This document shows, piece after piece, positions 32,972 to 41,496 of a stretch of DNA of 64,000 nucleotides. The DNA is from JAKAIY01 sp963809385. Its GTDB lineage: Bacteria; Chloroflexota; Ktedonobacteria; Ktedonobacterales; JADMIN01. Each line of letters begins with the position of its first letter. Position 1 is the first letter of the stretch. The notes beneath the pieces are model-generated. The model had not been told where the DNA came from and searched no databases. It was given only the letters and a program-made list of their open reading frames with translations. The translations under genes were made by a program, and so were the position numbers. The DNA lies in assembly GCA_963809385.1 (NCBI GenBank), contig CAWEJL010000017.1, positions 248,001 to 312,000 on the forward strand, written 5' to 3'.

Positions 32972-33778
32972 ATGACAAGGGTTGTCGTGACCAGCGACCT
33001 GCATTTGGGCATCACAGATGAGGATATCCTCGAACGGCACGCCGCGTCCATCGCGGCGGAGCGGCCAGATCTGACGGTTCTCGCGGGCGACATCGGCGAG
33101 GGGCTGGAGCGATTTCGCGGCTGCCTGGAACTCTACCGGAATCTGCCCGGCGATGTGGCGGTGCTGGCGGGCAACCACGACGTGTGGGGGCGGATGGTCC
33201 AGCACAGCGCCGATTTGTGGGAGCGTGCGCTTCCAGAGGCGACGCGCGCGGCAGGCATGCTCTGGCTGGAGGATGAAATCTGGCGTCAGGGCGGGCTGGC
33301 GGTCGCTGGCTCGATCGCCTGGTATGACTACTCTGCGGCCGCGCCGCACCTCGACAAGACAGATACGTTCTGGTTGGAGAACAAATACCGCTGGAACGCC
33401 GACGCCTTCTTCGTGGATTGGGAGTGGTCAGATCAAGAGTTCGCCGAGCGGGTAGGCGCCGCGCTGGTGGCGCGAGTCGAACGGCTGGAAGCGGACCCAA
33501 CCGTCGAAGCGATTCTGGTGGCGACGCATGTGCCGCTCTACGAAGAGCAGATGCTGCGTAAGCCACATGATTTGGACTGGACGTTCGGCAACACCTATTT
33601 TGGCAACATGACGCTGGGCGAGCGGCTACTCTTCGCTAGCAAGCTGCGCGGTGTCATCAGCGGACATACGCATGTGCCGCTCTCGGGATCGCATCCGCGT
33701 TCGGGCAAGCCTGTTTCAGTGATGGTAGTCAATAGCGAGTACGGCAGCCCTGGCTCGATCACATTCGACTATCCCTGA
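32972..33778 (+). CDS. Calcineurin-like metallophosphoesterase (tandem copy 1)
   Basis: 268 residues. All dimetal phosphoesterase motifs are present: TSDLHLG (7-13), LAGDIGEG (GD), LAGNHDVW (GNHD), ATHVPLY and ISGHTHVP. The strand just before the centre carries GSIAWYDYS. It is a clear paralogue of the next gene, sharing motif spacing, GDIGEG, SIAWYDYS and FGNMTLGERL, and even the GGGAGGCGC(G/A)C leader before the ATG. Substrate unknown; Asp-His-rich sites of this kind cleave phosphomono- or diesters. Confidence 0.88.
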   Translation: MTRVVVTSDLHLGITDEDILERHAASIAAERPDLTVLAGDIGEGLERFRGCLELYRNLPGDVAVLAGNHDVWGRMVQHSADLWERALPEATRAAGMLWLEDEIWRQGGLAVAGSIAWYDYSAAAPHLDKTDTFWLENKYRWNADAFFVDWEWSDQEFAERVGAALVARVERLEADPTVEAILVATHVPLYEEQMLRKPHDLDWTFGNTYFGNMTLGERLLFASKLRGVISGHTHVPLSGSHPRSGKPVSVMVVNSEYGSPGSITFDYP

Positions 33779-33832
33779 CCCTTCCGTCACGCTGGACTGA
33801 GCATGGAAGGGAGGAATGGATGGGAGGCGCAC

Positions 33833-34687
33833 ATGGCCAAAGTCGTCATCACAAGCGACCTGCATCTAGGAATCACGACGCGAGAGGAGATTGAGCCGCT
33901 GGTGGCGGCGATTGGCGCGGAGCGGCCCGATTTGACGGTCATCGCGGGCGACATCGGCGAGGGTGAGACGAACATCCGAGCCTGCCTGGCGCTGTTCCAG
34001 GGGCTGCCCGGCGAAATCGTGGTGATAGGCGGGAATCACGATGTCTGGGCGCTCAGCGAGCCGTGGAAGCTGGGCGGCGCGAGCAGCCAGGAGATGTGGG
34101 AGCGCGCGCTGCCCGGCGCTGTGCGCGACGCGGGGATGCGCTGGCTGGAGGCGGAGGCATGGCGCGGCGGATCGCTGGCGGTGGCGGGTTCCATCGCCTG
34201 GTACGACTACTCAGGCGCGGCGGAAGACATCCCCGCGCAAACCGAAGAATACTGGGTAGAGTTGAAGCGCACGCTGCATCCTGACGCCAAGTTCATCAAC
34301 TGGCCGTGGTCGGATGTCGCCTTCGCCACAGCGCGCGCGGATGCGCTGGTAGCGCGGGTGGCCAGGCTGGAGGCTGACGGAAGCGTGGAGACGATCCTGC
34401 TGGTGACGCATGTGCCGGTCTTTCGCGAGCAACTGGTGATCAAGCAAGAAATTCCTCGCTGGGGCTATGGCAACGCATTCTTCGGCAATCTCACGCTAGG
34501 CGAGCGGCTGCGCGGAATGAGCAAGCTGCGCGCGGTGGTCAGCGGGCATACGCACATCGGAGTGAAAGCGACAACAGCGCATGGAACGGGACCGCTGCCG
34601 GTGTGGGTGACCACCAGCGACTTCCACAAGCCGAGCTACGTGGTGTACGATTCCGCGACAGGCGCGCTGCGCGACGGCGCGATGTAA
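33833..34687 (+). CDS. Calcineurin-like metallophosphoesterase (tandem copy 2)
   Basis: 284 residues from the ATG at 33833 (GGGAGG 5 nt upstream; an in-frame ATG at 33803 exists). Motifs: TSDLHLG, IAGDIGEG, IGGNHDVW, VTHVPVF and VSGHTHIG. It parallels the preceding gene over its length, with an extra ~10 residues after GGNHDVWA (LSEPWKLGGASS). The two are 54 nt apart and same-strand, so this is a local duplication with divergence. The flavoenzyme gene follows after 33 nt. Confidence 0.88.
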   Translation: MAKVVITSDLHLGITTREEIEPLVAAIGAERPDLTVIAGDIGEGETNIRACLALFQGLPGEIVVIGGNHDVWALSEPWKLGGASSQEMWERALPGAVRDAGMRWLEAEAWRGGSLAVAGSIAWYDYSGAAEDIPAQTEEYWVELKRTLHPDAKFINWPWSDVAFATARADALVARVARLEADGSVETILLVTHVPVFREQLVIKQEIPRWGYGNAFFGNLTLGERLRGMSKLRAVVSGHTHIGVKATTAHGTGPLPVWVTTSDFHKPSYVVYDSATGALRDGAM

Positions 34688-34720
34688 GTCGCTAGGGGGA
34701 GCGAGAAAGCGGGTGACGTG

Positions 34721-35869
34721 ATGGCGGAAACCAGCGTGATCGTCGTGGGCGGTGGCGTGATGGGGCTGGCTGCGGCCTGCGCGCTGGCCGGTCGCGGCGC
34801 GCGGGTGACGCTGCTGGAGCGCTACACTGTCGGACATGGCTGGGCGTCGTCACACGGGCTGACGCGCGCCATCCGGCATGAGTACGGGCCAAACGCGATC
34901 TACACGCGGATGGTAGCGCGCAGCCTGACACTCTGGGACGAGTTGGCGCGCGAGACAGGCCGGACGCTCTACACCGAGACCGGTGTGCTGACGCTCGGGC
35001 AAGAAGGCGACGGGCAGACGCTGGCGGGCTACGAGGTCATGTGCGGCGAGGGACTGTCAGTTGAGCGACTGACGCCAGTGGAGTGCGCGGCGCGCTTTCC
35101 GCAATTCCAGCCGGAGAGCTACAGCGCGATCACCTGGAACCCTCGCGGCGGGATGCTGCACGCGTCGGAGTGCCTGTCGGCCCTGCGCGAGCGGCTGGCG
35201 GCGCGCGGCGGGACGCTGCGCGAGGGCGCGCGGGTGACGCGCGTGGAGCAGGTGGGAGCGGGCGCGCGGGTCTGGCTGGTGGGCGGCGAGACGCTCACGG
35301 CGGACCGCGTGGTGGTGACGGCAGGGCCGTGGGTCAATGATGTGCTGCCGGATCTGGGGGCGCGCGTGCGCGCGACCCGCCAGCAGGTCCTCTACCTCGC
35401 GGGCGCCGACCCGGCGCGCTTCTCAGTTGGGACCTTCCCGGTCTTCCTGGCGGAGATGGAGTGCTACGGATTCCCGCTTCAGGGGCTGGGGTGGCTAAAG
35501 ATCGCCTCACACCTGACTGGCGCTACCGTGGACCCAAACGCGGGCTACGAGCCGATCAGCGAGGAAATCGACTTCGTACGCGACTTTATCCGGCGGGTGA
35601 TTCCCGCGGCGGATGGGTTGGAGATTGCGCAGGTGGACCGCTGCATGTACGACATGACCCCCGATGAGGACTTTATTCTTGACCAGCTCTCGGGAAGCGA
35701 GAGCGTGGTGGTTGGGTCAGGCTTCTCTGGACATGGCTTCAAGTTCGGCGCTCTGATTGGCGAGTTGCTGGCGGCGGTCGCGTTAGGAGCCGAGCCAGAG
35801 TTCCCGATCGACCGCTTCAGCCTGGCCCGGTTCACACGGACAGCGGTGGATGGGGCGCTGGGTGGCTGA
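34721..35869 (+). CDS. Sarcosine oxidase/N-methyltryptophan oxidase-like flavoprotein
   Basis: 382 residues. N-terminal Rossmann FAD site VVGGGVMGLAAACALAGRGA, then the monomeric sarcosine-oxidase signature GWASSHGLTRAIRHEYGPN and a C-terminal DRCMYDMTPDEDFILDQL with the Cys that binds FAD covalently in MSOX, followed by GSGFSGHGFKFGALIGELLA. The family demethylates secondary amines with O2, producing formaldehyde and peroxide. ATG at 34721; the ribosome binding site is weak. Together with the phosphoesterases it may form a three-gene unit. The actual amine substrate is unknown. Confidence 0.88.
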   Translation: MAETSVIVVGGGVMGLAAACALAGRGARVTLLERYTVGHGWASSHGLTRAIRHEYGPNAIYTRMVARSLTLWDELARETGRTLYTETGVLTLGQEGDGQTLAGYEVMCGEGLSVERLTPVECAARFPQFQPESYSAITWNPRGGMLHASECLSALRERLAARGGTLREGARVTRVEQVGAGARVWLVGGETLTADRVVVTAGPWVNDVLPDLGARVRATRQQVLYLAGADPARFSVGTFPVFLAEMECYGFPLQGLGWLKIASHLTGATVDPNAGYEPISEEIDFVRDFIRRVIPAADGLEIAQVDRCMYDMTPDEDFILDQLSGSESVVVGSGFSGHGFKFGALIGELLAAVALGAEPEFPIDRFSLARFTRTAVDGALGG

Positions 35870-35875
35870 AGCGGT

Positions 35876-35904
35876 TTGACACACTGGCCCGTCGCGCATA
35901 CCAT
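35876..35904 (+). promoter_or_regulatory. Sigma-A promoter for nadK-recN
   Basis: Perfect TTGACA (35876-35881), ideal 17-nt spacer, TACCAT (35899-35904). About 75 nt before the nadK start. Confidence 0.55.
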
Positions 35905-35979
35905 AACGGGGAGCGGCCCGCCTAGCGCGAAGCGACGTGATGACGAAGCGGCAGCGGACGCGGAAAAGCGAGAGGCGAC

Positions 35980-36834
35980 ATGAGCGCCAGCGAGCAGAAG
36001 CCCATCCAGGCGATCGGCATCCTCTATAAGGAGCACAATCCGGGCGCCGTCGCGATGGCGAAGACGCTGGCGGAGATGCTGCGCGCGTCGGGCCACGAGG
36101 TGTGGCGGGCGTCGGGGCGCGACCCGGAGCATTTGGATGGTCGCCTCGACCGCACCGATCTGGTCGTGGTGTTGGGAGGCGATGGCAGTATCATCTCGGC
36201 GGCCCGCGCCTGTGCGCCGCGCGGTGTGCCGATTCTGGGCGTCAACTTCGGGCGGGTAGGATTCTTGACGGAGCTGGAGCCAGACGACGTAGTGGAGTCG
36301 CTGCCACCCTACCTCGACGGAAGCTGCTGGATTGATGAGCGCTCGATGCTGCGCGCGGAGTTGGAGACGGCATCAGGGACGCTCACGGTCAACGCGCTCA
36401 ATGACGTGGTAGTGGCGCGCGGCGCCGAGCCACACGTCATCCGCATCAAAGTCTGGGTGGACGGCTTCGAGTACAACACGACCGTGGCCGATGGGGTGAT
36501 TGTCTCGACCGCGACTGGCTCGACGGCGTATAACCTCGCCGCTGGCGGGCCGATCCTGTATCCGCAAGTGCGCAGCAGTGTGCTGACGCCTATCTCGCCG
36601 CACCTGGTCGCCGATCGCTCACTCGTCCTGGAGCCGGGCGCAGTCATCATGCTGGAGATACAGCCCGGATCTGATGGCGCGATGCTCTCCGCCGATGGCC
36701 AGCTAAACCATTCACTTGCGCCAGGGAATCGCGTGCAAGTCTTCACGAGCGAGCATGTGACGCGCTTTCTACGACGCCGCTCGCCAACCACCTTCTACCG
36801 TGTCCTCACCGCCAAGCTTCGGGACAACCTGTGA
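35980..36834 (+). CDS. nadK: NAD kinase
   Basis: 284 residues. Phosphorylates NAD to NADP. Family motifs: VVVLGGDGSIISAARACAP (GGDG), LGVNFGRVGFLTE, LNDVVVARG (NE/D motif), and ADGVIVSTATGSTAYNLAAGGPI (active-site Gly/Ser-rich loop), then ISPHLVADRSLVL. The stop is one base before the recN start. nadK-recN adjacency is widespread, usually with argR or rRNA methyltransferase genes as further neighbours, absent here. Confidence 0.96.
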   Translation: MSASEQKPIQAIGILYKEHNPGAVAMAKTLAEMLRASGHEVWRASGRDPEHLDGRLDRTDLVVVLGGDGSIISAARACAPRGVPILGVNFGRVGFLTELEPDDVVESLPPYLDGSCWIDERSMLRAELETASGTLTVNALNDVVVARGAEPHVIRIKVWVDGFEYNTTVADGVIVSTATGSTAYNLAAGGPILYPQVRSSVLTPISPHLVADRSLVLEPGAVIMLEIQPGSDGAMLSADGQLNHSLAPGNRVQVFTSEHVTRFLRRRSPTTFYRVLTAKLRDNL

Positions 36835-36835
36835 C

Positions 36836-38635
36836 ATGCTGCTTGAGCTCAACATCACGGATTTCGCCATTATCGAGCGCCTGCGCCTGACGCTGGGGCC
36901 TGGCTTCAACGTCTTCACAGGGGAGACGGGCGCGGGCAAGTCAATCATCGTAGACGCTATCGCCGCGCTGGTGGGAGAGCGCATGAGCGCCGACGTGGTG
37001 CGCGCGGGCAGCGAGCGCGCGACAGTGGAAGGCGTGTTCGACGTGAGCGCCGTGCTGGCGCGTGAAGGGCCACATAACGGCGCGACGGATGAGACTGCGC
37101 CGGGTTCACTGGGCGCCGCGCTGGCGGATCTGGGCATCGAGGCCGAGGAAGGGATGCTGATCCTCGGTCGCGAGATGACCACCGCAGGGCGCGGCCTTGC
37201 GCGTATCAACGGCAGGACAACCCCACTCTCGGCCCTCCAGCGGCTTTCCTCAACGCTGATTGACATTCACGGGCAGAGCGCGCACCTCGCGCTGCTGAAG
37301 CCAGAGCGCCACATCTTCTATCTGGACCGCTACGCCGGACTGGATGACGTCCGGGCAGAGGTGGCCACGTTCTATGCCGAATGGCGCGCCACACGGCGCG
37401 AGCTGGAGCGTCTGCGCGTGGACGAGCGCGAGATTGAGCGGCGGATCGAGTTACTGCGCTTCCAGGTCGAGGAGATCACAGCGGCGGCGCTGAAGCCGGG
37501 CGAGGTCGAAGAGTTGGAGCGCGAGCGGCGGATGCTGACCAACGCCGAGCGGCTGGGCGAGCTGACAGCGGCGGTCTACGCCGCGCTGCGGGGTGACGAG
37601 GCGGGCGACGAGCGCGGCGCGCTCGACCTGCTGGCGGAGGCGCGGCGCGCAGTCACCGATCTGCTGCGACTGGATGAGACGCTGGCAGGGCAGGGTGATA
37701 CACTGGAGCAAGCGATCTTCCTGCTGGAGGATGTGGCCAGCGCGTCACGCGATTACCAGGAACAAGTGATGGCCGACCCGGCGCGGCTATTGGAAGTCGA
37801 GGAACGACTCGACCTCATCAACCGCTTGCGGCGGAAATATGGCGCGACGATCGAGGAGATGCAGGCATTCGCCGCGGAGGCCGCACGCGAGCTTGAGACG
37901 CTCTCAAACCGCGAGGAACGGGCAGCCGAGCTGCACCAGCAGGAAGAACGGCTACGGGAGCGGATCGGCGCGGTCGCGAGCCAGCTCTCGGCGCGGCGGG
38001 CTGAGGCTGCGCGGGCGTTGGCGCGCGCAATGGAGAGCCAGCTCGATGATCTGAATATGCGCAAAGCGCGGTTCGAGGTCCAGTTGGCGCGGCGGCCCGA
38101 CATGGAGGGGGTCCCCGTAGGCGACGCGGGGAGTGTGGCCTTTAGCGCGACGGGGATAGACCAGGTGGAGTTTCTGCTGGCGCCCAATCCAGGTGAGCCG
38201 CTGAAGCCGCTGGCGCGCATCGCGTCGGGCGGCGAGACGTCGCGGCTTATGCTGGCTATTAAGACAATCCTGGCGAACGCCGACGCCACGCCAACGCTGA
38301 TCTTCGACGAGATTGACGCGGGCATCAGTGGACGCAGCGGACAGGTGGTGGGAGAAAAGTTGTGGGCGTTGGGGCAGTCACATCAGGCGCTGTGCGTAAC
38401 GCACCTGCCGCAGATCGCGGCGCTGGGCGACCGGCACTTTCAGGTCAGCAAAGAAACAAGCGGCGAGCGCACGACCACGCGGGTAAGCCTGCTCGACGTC
38501 GGCGCGCGCGTGACGGAGCTGAGCCAGATGCTCGGGGGAGCCAGCACAAACGCCTCTCGGGCGAACGCGCGCGACCTGCTGACGCGCGCGGAGGCCTGGA
38601 AGCGGGAGCGGCTGACGCAGGACGTGACCGCGTGA
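36836..38635 (+). CDS. recN: DNA repair protein RecN
   Basis: 599 residues. SMC-like ATPase that acts at double-strand breaks. Walker A FTGETGAGKSIIVDAIAAL (about 25-43), a central coiled coil rich in Arg/Glu (LERLRVDEREIERRIELL through EERLRERIGAV), the ABC signature ARIASGGETSRLMLAIK and Walker B PTLIFDEIDAGISGRSG. The ATG at 36836 is one base after the nadK stop, so translation is probably coupled. Full length for the family (~550-600). Confidence 0.96.
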   Translation: MLLELNITDFAIIERLRLTLGPGFNVFTGETGAGKSIIVDAIAALVGERMSADVVRAGSERATVEGVFDVSAVLAREGPHNGATDETAPGSLGAALADLGIEAEEGMLILGREMTTAGRGLARINGRTTPLSALQRLSSTLIDIHGQSAHLALLKPERHIFYLDRYAGLDDVRAEVATFYAEWRATRRELERLRVDEREIERRIELLRFQVEEITAAALKPGEVEELERERRMLTNAERLGELTAAVYAALRGDEAGDERGALDLLAEARRAVTDLLRLDETLAGQGDTLEQAIFLLEDVASASRDYQEQVMADPARLLEVEERLDLINRLRRKYGATIEEMQAFAAEAARELETLSNREERAAELHQQEERLRERIGAVASQLSARRAEAARALARAMESQLDDLNMRKARFEVQLARRPDMEGVPVGDAGSVAFSATGIDQVEFLLAPNPGEPLKPLARIASGGETSRLMLAIKTILANADATPTLIFDEIDAGISGRSGQVVGEKLWALGQSHQALCVTHLPQIAALGDRHFQVSKETSGERTTTRVSLLDVGARVTELSQMLGGASTNASRANARDLLTRAEAWKRERLTQDVTA

Positions 38636-38662
38636 ATCGGGGGAATGGTGAATCCCTACGCC

Positions 38663-38692
38663 TTGACATAGGAACGGGTAGCTGGCTATCAT
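38663..38692 (+). promoter_or_regulatory. Sigma-A promoter for the 38760 FHA gene
   Basis: Perfect TTGACA (38663-38668), an 18-nt spacer and TATCAT (38687-38692), 68 nt before the start. Confidence 0.6.
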
Positions 38693-38759
38693 GCGCCTCA
38701 TGGGTGTGGCTGGATGGTTCCCCAAGACTCACTACGGGGCAGAGGATGTTGCGGCTGTG

Positions 38760-39263
38760 ATGAAGTGTCAACACTGCCTTGCGGAAATGGATAACGGCGC
38801 AATTTTCTGTGACTATTGCGGGCACGAGCTGAACTCCAGACAACAATCACCGCGCCAGACCGCGCTGCCGGTATCTCCAAACGCGACGGGCGCGCCAGTT
38901 CCCCGTCCGCAAGAAGAACATGAAGCGATCCGCCTACCCAGCGCGATCGCGCTGCAGCTCGCTACCGGTCAGCGGTTCACGCTGCGTGGCAAAGCGGACT
39001 TTACGATCGGACGGATCGGTGTGGGGCGTGAGCGGCCCGATATTGATTTAGCGCAGTGGTATGGGTATGAGGCCGGGGTCTCGCGAGAACACCTGGCGAT
39101 CCATGTGCGGCGGGAAGGCGTCTTCATCGAAGATATGGACAGCCGCAACGAGACCATTCATAATGGTTTTCGCTTGTTGCCACGACAGTGGTATCCGCTG
39201 CGGGATGACGACGAGATCCGCCTTGGCGCGATCGTGCTGCACGTCGAATTTCAGTACTCATGA
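38760..39263 (+). CDS. Zinc-ribbon FHA-domain protein
   Basis: 167 residues from the ATG at 38760. An N-terminal zinc ribbon (MKCQHCLAEMDNGAIFCDYCG, two CxxC) is followed by a ~35-residue Pro/Gln linker and a phosphothreonine-binding FHA domain: FTIGRIGVGRERPDIDL, VSREHLAIHVRREG, MDSRNETIHNGFRL and LRDDDEIRLGAIVLHVEF. Such proteins read Thr phosphorylation by Ser/Thr kinases; no kinase gene is in the window. A related but longer protein is encoded at 55.9 kb. The ribosome binding site is poor; GTG at 38757 is an alternative start. Confidence 0.85.
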   Translation: MKCQHCLAEMDNGAIFCDYCGHELNSRQQSPRQTALPVSPNATGAPVPRPQEEHEAIRLPSAIALQLATGQRFTLRGKADFTIGRIGVGRERPDIDLAQWYGYEAGVSREHLAIHVRREGVFIEDMDSRNETIHNGFRLLPRQWYPLRDDDEIRLGAIVLHVEFQYS

Positions 39264-39340
39264 TCTGTTTCGCGTCCGCGCGCGCCGGGCGCCGATAGAG
39301 GCGGCCCAGAGCGCCGCTGGACGAAAGGATACCCACATCT

Positions 39341-39595
39341 ATGGCTATACAGGTGGTCATTCATCTCTTGAATGATGAACCCTTCGTGGCTGAAATGGAG
39401 GAAATACCGCCGCCTGGCGCGACCTATGTAATGCTCACGAATCCCCGAACGCGTGAGGGCAAGCACGTGCAGTGGGTAACCAACGGGGCGTTCCGGTTCA
39501 TGTATCCATTCAGCCGCATCAGCTTCATCGAGATCATGATGAGCGCACAGGACCGGGATATCGAACCGTTCTATCGCGACCGGGGGCGTGGGTAG
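39341..39595 (+). CDS. Small conserved-looking hypothetical protein, 84 aa
   Basis: MAIQVVIHLLNDEPFVAEME start, mostly beta-strand-like sequence (PGATYVMLTNPRTREGKHVQW, FMYPFSRISFIEIM). AAAGGA is 12 nt upstream. It lies 77 nt after the FHA gene in the same direction, so a link to that protein is possible. No domain recognised. Its stop is 10 nt from that of the convergent phosphoesterase. Confidence 0.6.
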   Translation: MAIQVVIHLLNDEPFVAEMEEIPPPGATYVMLTNPRTREGKHVQWVTNGAFRFMYPFSRISFIEIMMSAQDRDIEPFYRDRGRG

Positions 39596-39605
39596 CTCGG
39601 AGACC

Positions 39606-40469
39606 TCAGACGCCATGCGTCAGGCGTGCGGCCATGCGTGGCGAGAGGCCCAACTCGGTCATCCGGCGCTGGGTGGCGGCGATGTCATATTCAACACGAC
39701 GGAACTCGAATCCGACGTCGGTATCGTAGATCAGGTACGCCGCGCGCGGGTCACCGTCTCGGGGCTGGCCAACGCTGCCGGGATTGATGATCGCTCGGCG
39801 GTGTTCGGGCAGCACCCAAAGAGCCTGGGTTGGCGTTATCTGCTCGCAGAGCGGGCCAGCGGTGAGCGCGCCCAGGTCTGGGAAAACCATGAGATCACTG
39901 TCACCGGGATTGACACCGCCCCCCATGCGTGCCTCCGTCAGCAGACTGGGCGCTGGCGGCATCGGTGGCGCGTCATCGGCCATGAGAAAGATTGTTGGCA
40001 CATGCGTATGGCCGACCAGGCAGAAGGTAGTGTCGAACGCAGAGAAATTGGGTGTGGCGCCGAGAGGCGAGGTGAGATATTCCCAGATGGGGTTGAGCGG
40101 GCTGCCGTGTGTCAGCGTCACGGCGCCTGAGCGTGCGCGTTCGGGAAGCTGGCGGAGATAGATACGCTCCTGGGGAGTAAGCCGCTCGCTGGTCCACTCC
40201 GCGGAATTGGCCGCCACGCTCGTAAACTCATCCAGATCGAGCTTGCCAATCGCGGCCCAGTCGTGATTACCCGCGACGGTAATGGCGCAAAGCTCGCTGA
40301 CCGTACGCACACATTCGGATGGTTGTGGTCCGTAGCCGACGATATCACCCAGGCACCAGATCTGGTCAATTGTGGTGCGCTGCTCAGTGACGAAGGTCTC
40401 GATGTCGCGCAGCACAGCGGTGAGCGCCTCATAATTGCCGTGGATGTCGGCCAGAATCACATATTGCAT
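39606..40469 (-). CDS. YfcE/MJ0936-type metallophosphoesterase
   Basis: 287 residues. Motifs: YVILADIHGNYEAL (DxH), IWCLGDIVGYGPQP (GD), ITVAGNHDWAA (GNHD), VTLTHGSPLNP and CLVGHTHVP, with the late INPGSVGQPRDGDPRAAYLI segment that identifies this subfamily. A ~55-residue insertion (APPMPPAPSLLTEARMGGG) sits between the last two motifs. ATG at 40469 has GGAG 5 nt upstream; the frame extends ~36 codons further without a ribosome binding site. Unrelated in detail to the tandem pair at 33 kb. Confidence 0.9.
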   Translation of the reverse strand: MQYVILADIHGNYEALTAVLRDIETFVTEQRTTIDQIWCLGDIVGYGPQPSECVRTVSELCAITVAGNHDWAAIGKLDLDEFTSVAANSAEWTSERLTPQERIYLRQLPERARSGAVTLTHGSPLNPIWEYLTSPLGATPNFSAFDTTFCLVGHTHVPTIFLMADDAPPMPPAPSLLTEARMGGGVNPGDSDLMVFPDLGALTAGPLCEQITPTQALWVLPEHRRAIINPGSVGQPRDGDPRAAYLIYDTDVGFEFRRVEYDIAATQRRMTELGLSPRMAARLTHGV

Positions 40470-40818
40470 GACACTCCGCTCTCTGCCTGATGGCCTCGCC
40501 GCCGCTGCTTGCCAGTATACAACCCAGACCCAAGGGTGGCGCCCCAAGTGGGATGTATACGTCTGGCGCGCTGTCACTGGCGCGCCGCGATGGGACTTTT
40601 GAGCTTGCCCAAAAGGCGTATGTATAGCTGATAGCGCCAGTCATGAGACATGAATGGTCGCTCATGCGTATATCATGATGGGAGTTCAGCACTGCCGCCC
40701 ATACACCATTCGAGCGGTCACTCAGGCGCCCGTGGTATAGTAGTTTCAGCGCCACTGCGCGTTGCCCGGTCGGTCGTCATATCCCAAGCGCGTGAAGCGG
40801 TTCAAGGGAGGCAGAGGT
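40470..40818. other. Divergent intergenic region
   Basis: 349 nt between the phosphoesterase and rsfS starts. No credible gene. It contains the rsfS extended -10 (40733-40741) and a leftward TATACT about 45 nt upstream of the phosphoesterase without a matching -35. Confidence 0.5.
40733..40741 (+). promoter_or_regulatory. Extended -10 promoter for rsfS
   Basis: TGGTATAGT, a TGn extended -10, ~70 nt before the proposed rsfS start. Confidence 0.4.
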
Positions 40819-41163
40819 CTGGACTCAACTGAGGTTGCGAAGATCATCGCGGATATCGCTGTGGATAAAAAAGCCACAGACATCGTCATGCTGGATATCC
40901 GTGAGCAATCTGTCATCGCCGATTACTTCGTTATCTGCACTGGCTCAAACCCGCGGCAAATTCAGGCGATCGCGAGCGCGATCGAAGACAAGTTGAGCGA
41001 GCTCGGGATCGCGTCACGCGGCTTCGAGGGCTCGGCGGAAAACGGCTGGATGCTGCTGGACTGCGGTGATGTGATCGCGCATGTCTTCGGTCCCATGGAG
41101 CGCGAATTTTATCGCCTCGAACGCTTGTGGAGCGCGGCTCCCACAGTGGTGTATCTTCAGTAG
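40819..41163 (+). CDS. rsfS: Ribosomal silencing factor RsfS, apparent CTG start
   Basis: 114 residues. Binds uL14 and blocks 30S-50S joining in starvation. Family core: KKATDIVMLDIREQSVIADYF, ICTGSNPRQIQAIASAIEDK, GWMLLDCGDVIAHVFGPMER and FYRLERLW. There is no ATG, GTG or TTG at the expected N-terminus: the codon aligned with the usual initiator Met (before DSTEVAKI) is CTG, with GGGAGG 7 nt upstream. In-frame alternatives are GTG at 40792 and TTG at 40762, both without a ribosome binding site and giving unusual N-termini. A CTG start or a single-base sequence error is the simplest reading. Confidence 0.88.
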   Translation: MDSTEVAKIIADIAVDKKATDIVMLDIREQSVIADYFVICTGSNPRQIQAIASAIEDKLSELGIASRGFEGSAENGWMLLDCGDVIAHVFGPMEREFYRLERLWSAAPTVVYLQ

Positions 41164-41227
41164 CCCGGCGCGGGCCGCGAGGACCGTGTGAGATGGCGCT
41201 GATTGTCCGCGGAGAAAGGTGACGGCG

Positions 41228-41413
41228 ATGGCGACGTTACGCAACCGATATTTCCTAGAGGGAGTGCTGCTGGGCAGCCTCGCCGGCGTGGCGCTGGGCT
41301 CTCTCATCGCGTTCCAGGTGAGCAGCGAGCGCATCTCGGTCGCACGCCGTATGGTAACGCGGGTGGTGCGCCCGAAGCAGCCCGCTATTGACTTCTCCCT
41401 GATCCGTCAATAG
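41228..41413 (+). CDS. Small single-TM protein, 61 aa
   Basis: MATLRNRYFLEGVLLGSLAG, with one hydrophobic Gly/Ala-rich helix (GVLLGSLAGVALGSLIAFQV) and a basic tail (RRMVTRVVRPKQP). The layout resembles YtxH-like small membrane proteins. AAAGG lies 8 nt before the ATG. It is 64 nt after rsfS and likely on the same transcript. A 50-nt hairpin follows. Confidence 0.55.
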   Translation: MATLRNRYFLEGVLLGSLAGVALGSLIAFQVSSERISVARRMVTRVVRPKQPAIDFSLIRQ

Positions 41414-41446
41414 CAGCGCGGCGCGCGAAACGACGAAGACCCAGAA

Positions 41447-41496
41447 GGGGCGACCACTTCCTATCCAGCTACCATGCTGGATGGACTGGTCGCCCC
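41447..41496. terminator. Long hairpin at a convergent gene junction
   Basis: GGGGCGACCA and TGGTCGCCCC form a perfect 10-bp outer stem; TCC/GGA and ATCCAGC/GCTGGAT extend it, with small bulges, to a 6-nt loop. It spans the stop of the minus-strand GT4 gene and lies 33 nt after the plus-strand gene. There is no U-tract on either side, so it may terminate both directions with help or protect 3' ends. Confidence 0.5.

Noticed and set aside
32781..32978. 65-codon minus-strand frame between mccB and the phosphoesterase
   Set aside because: No ribosome binding site, unusual composition, and it overlaps the promoter and start of the plus-strand gene.
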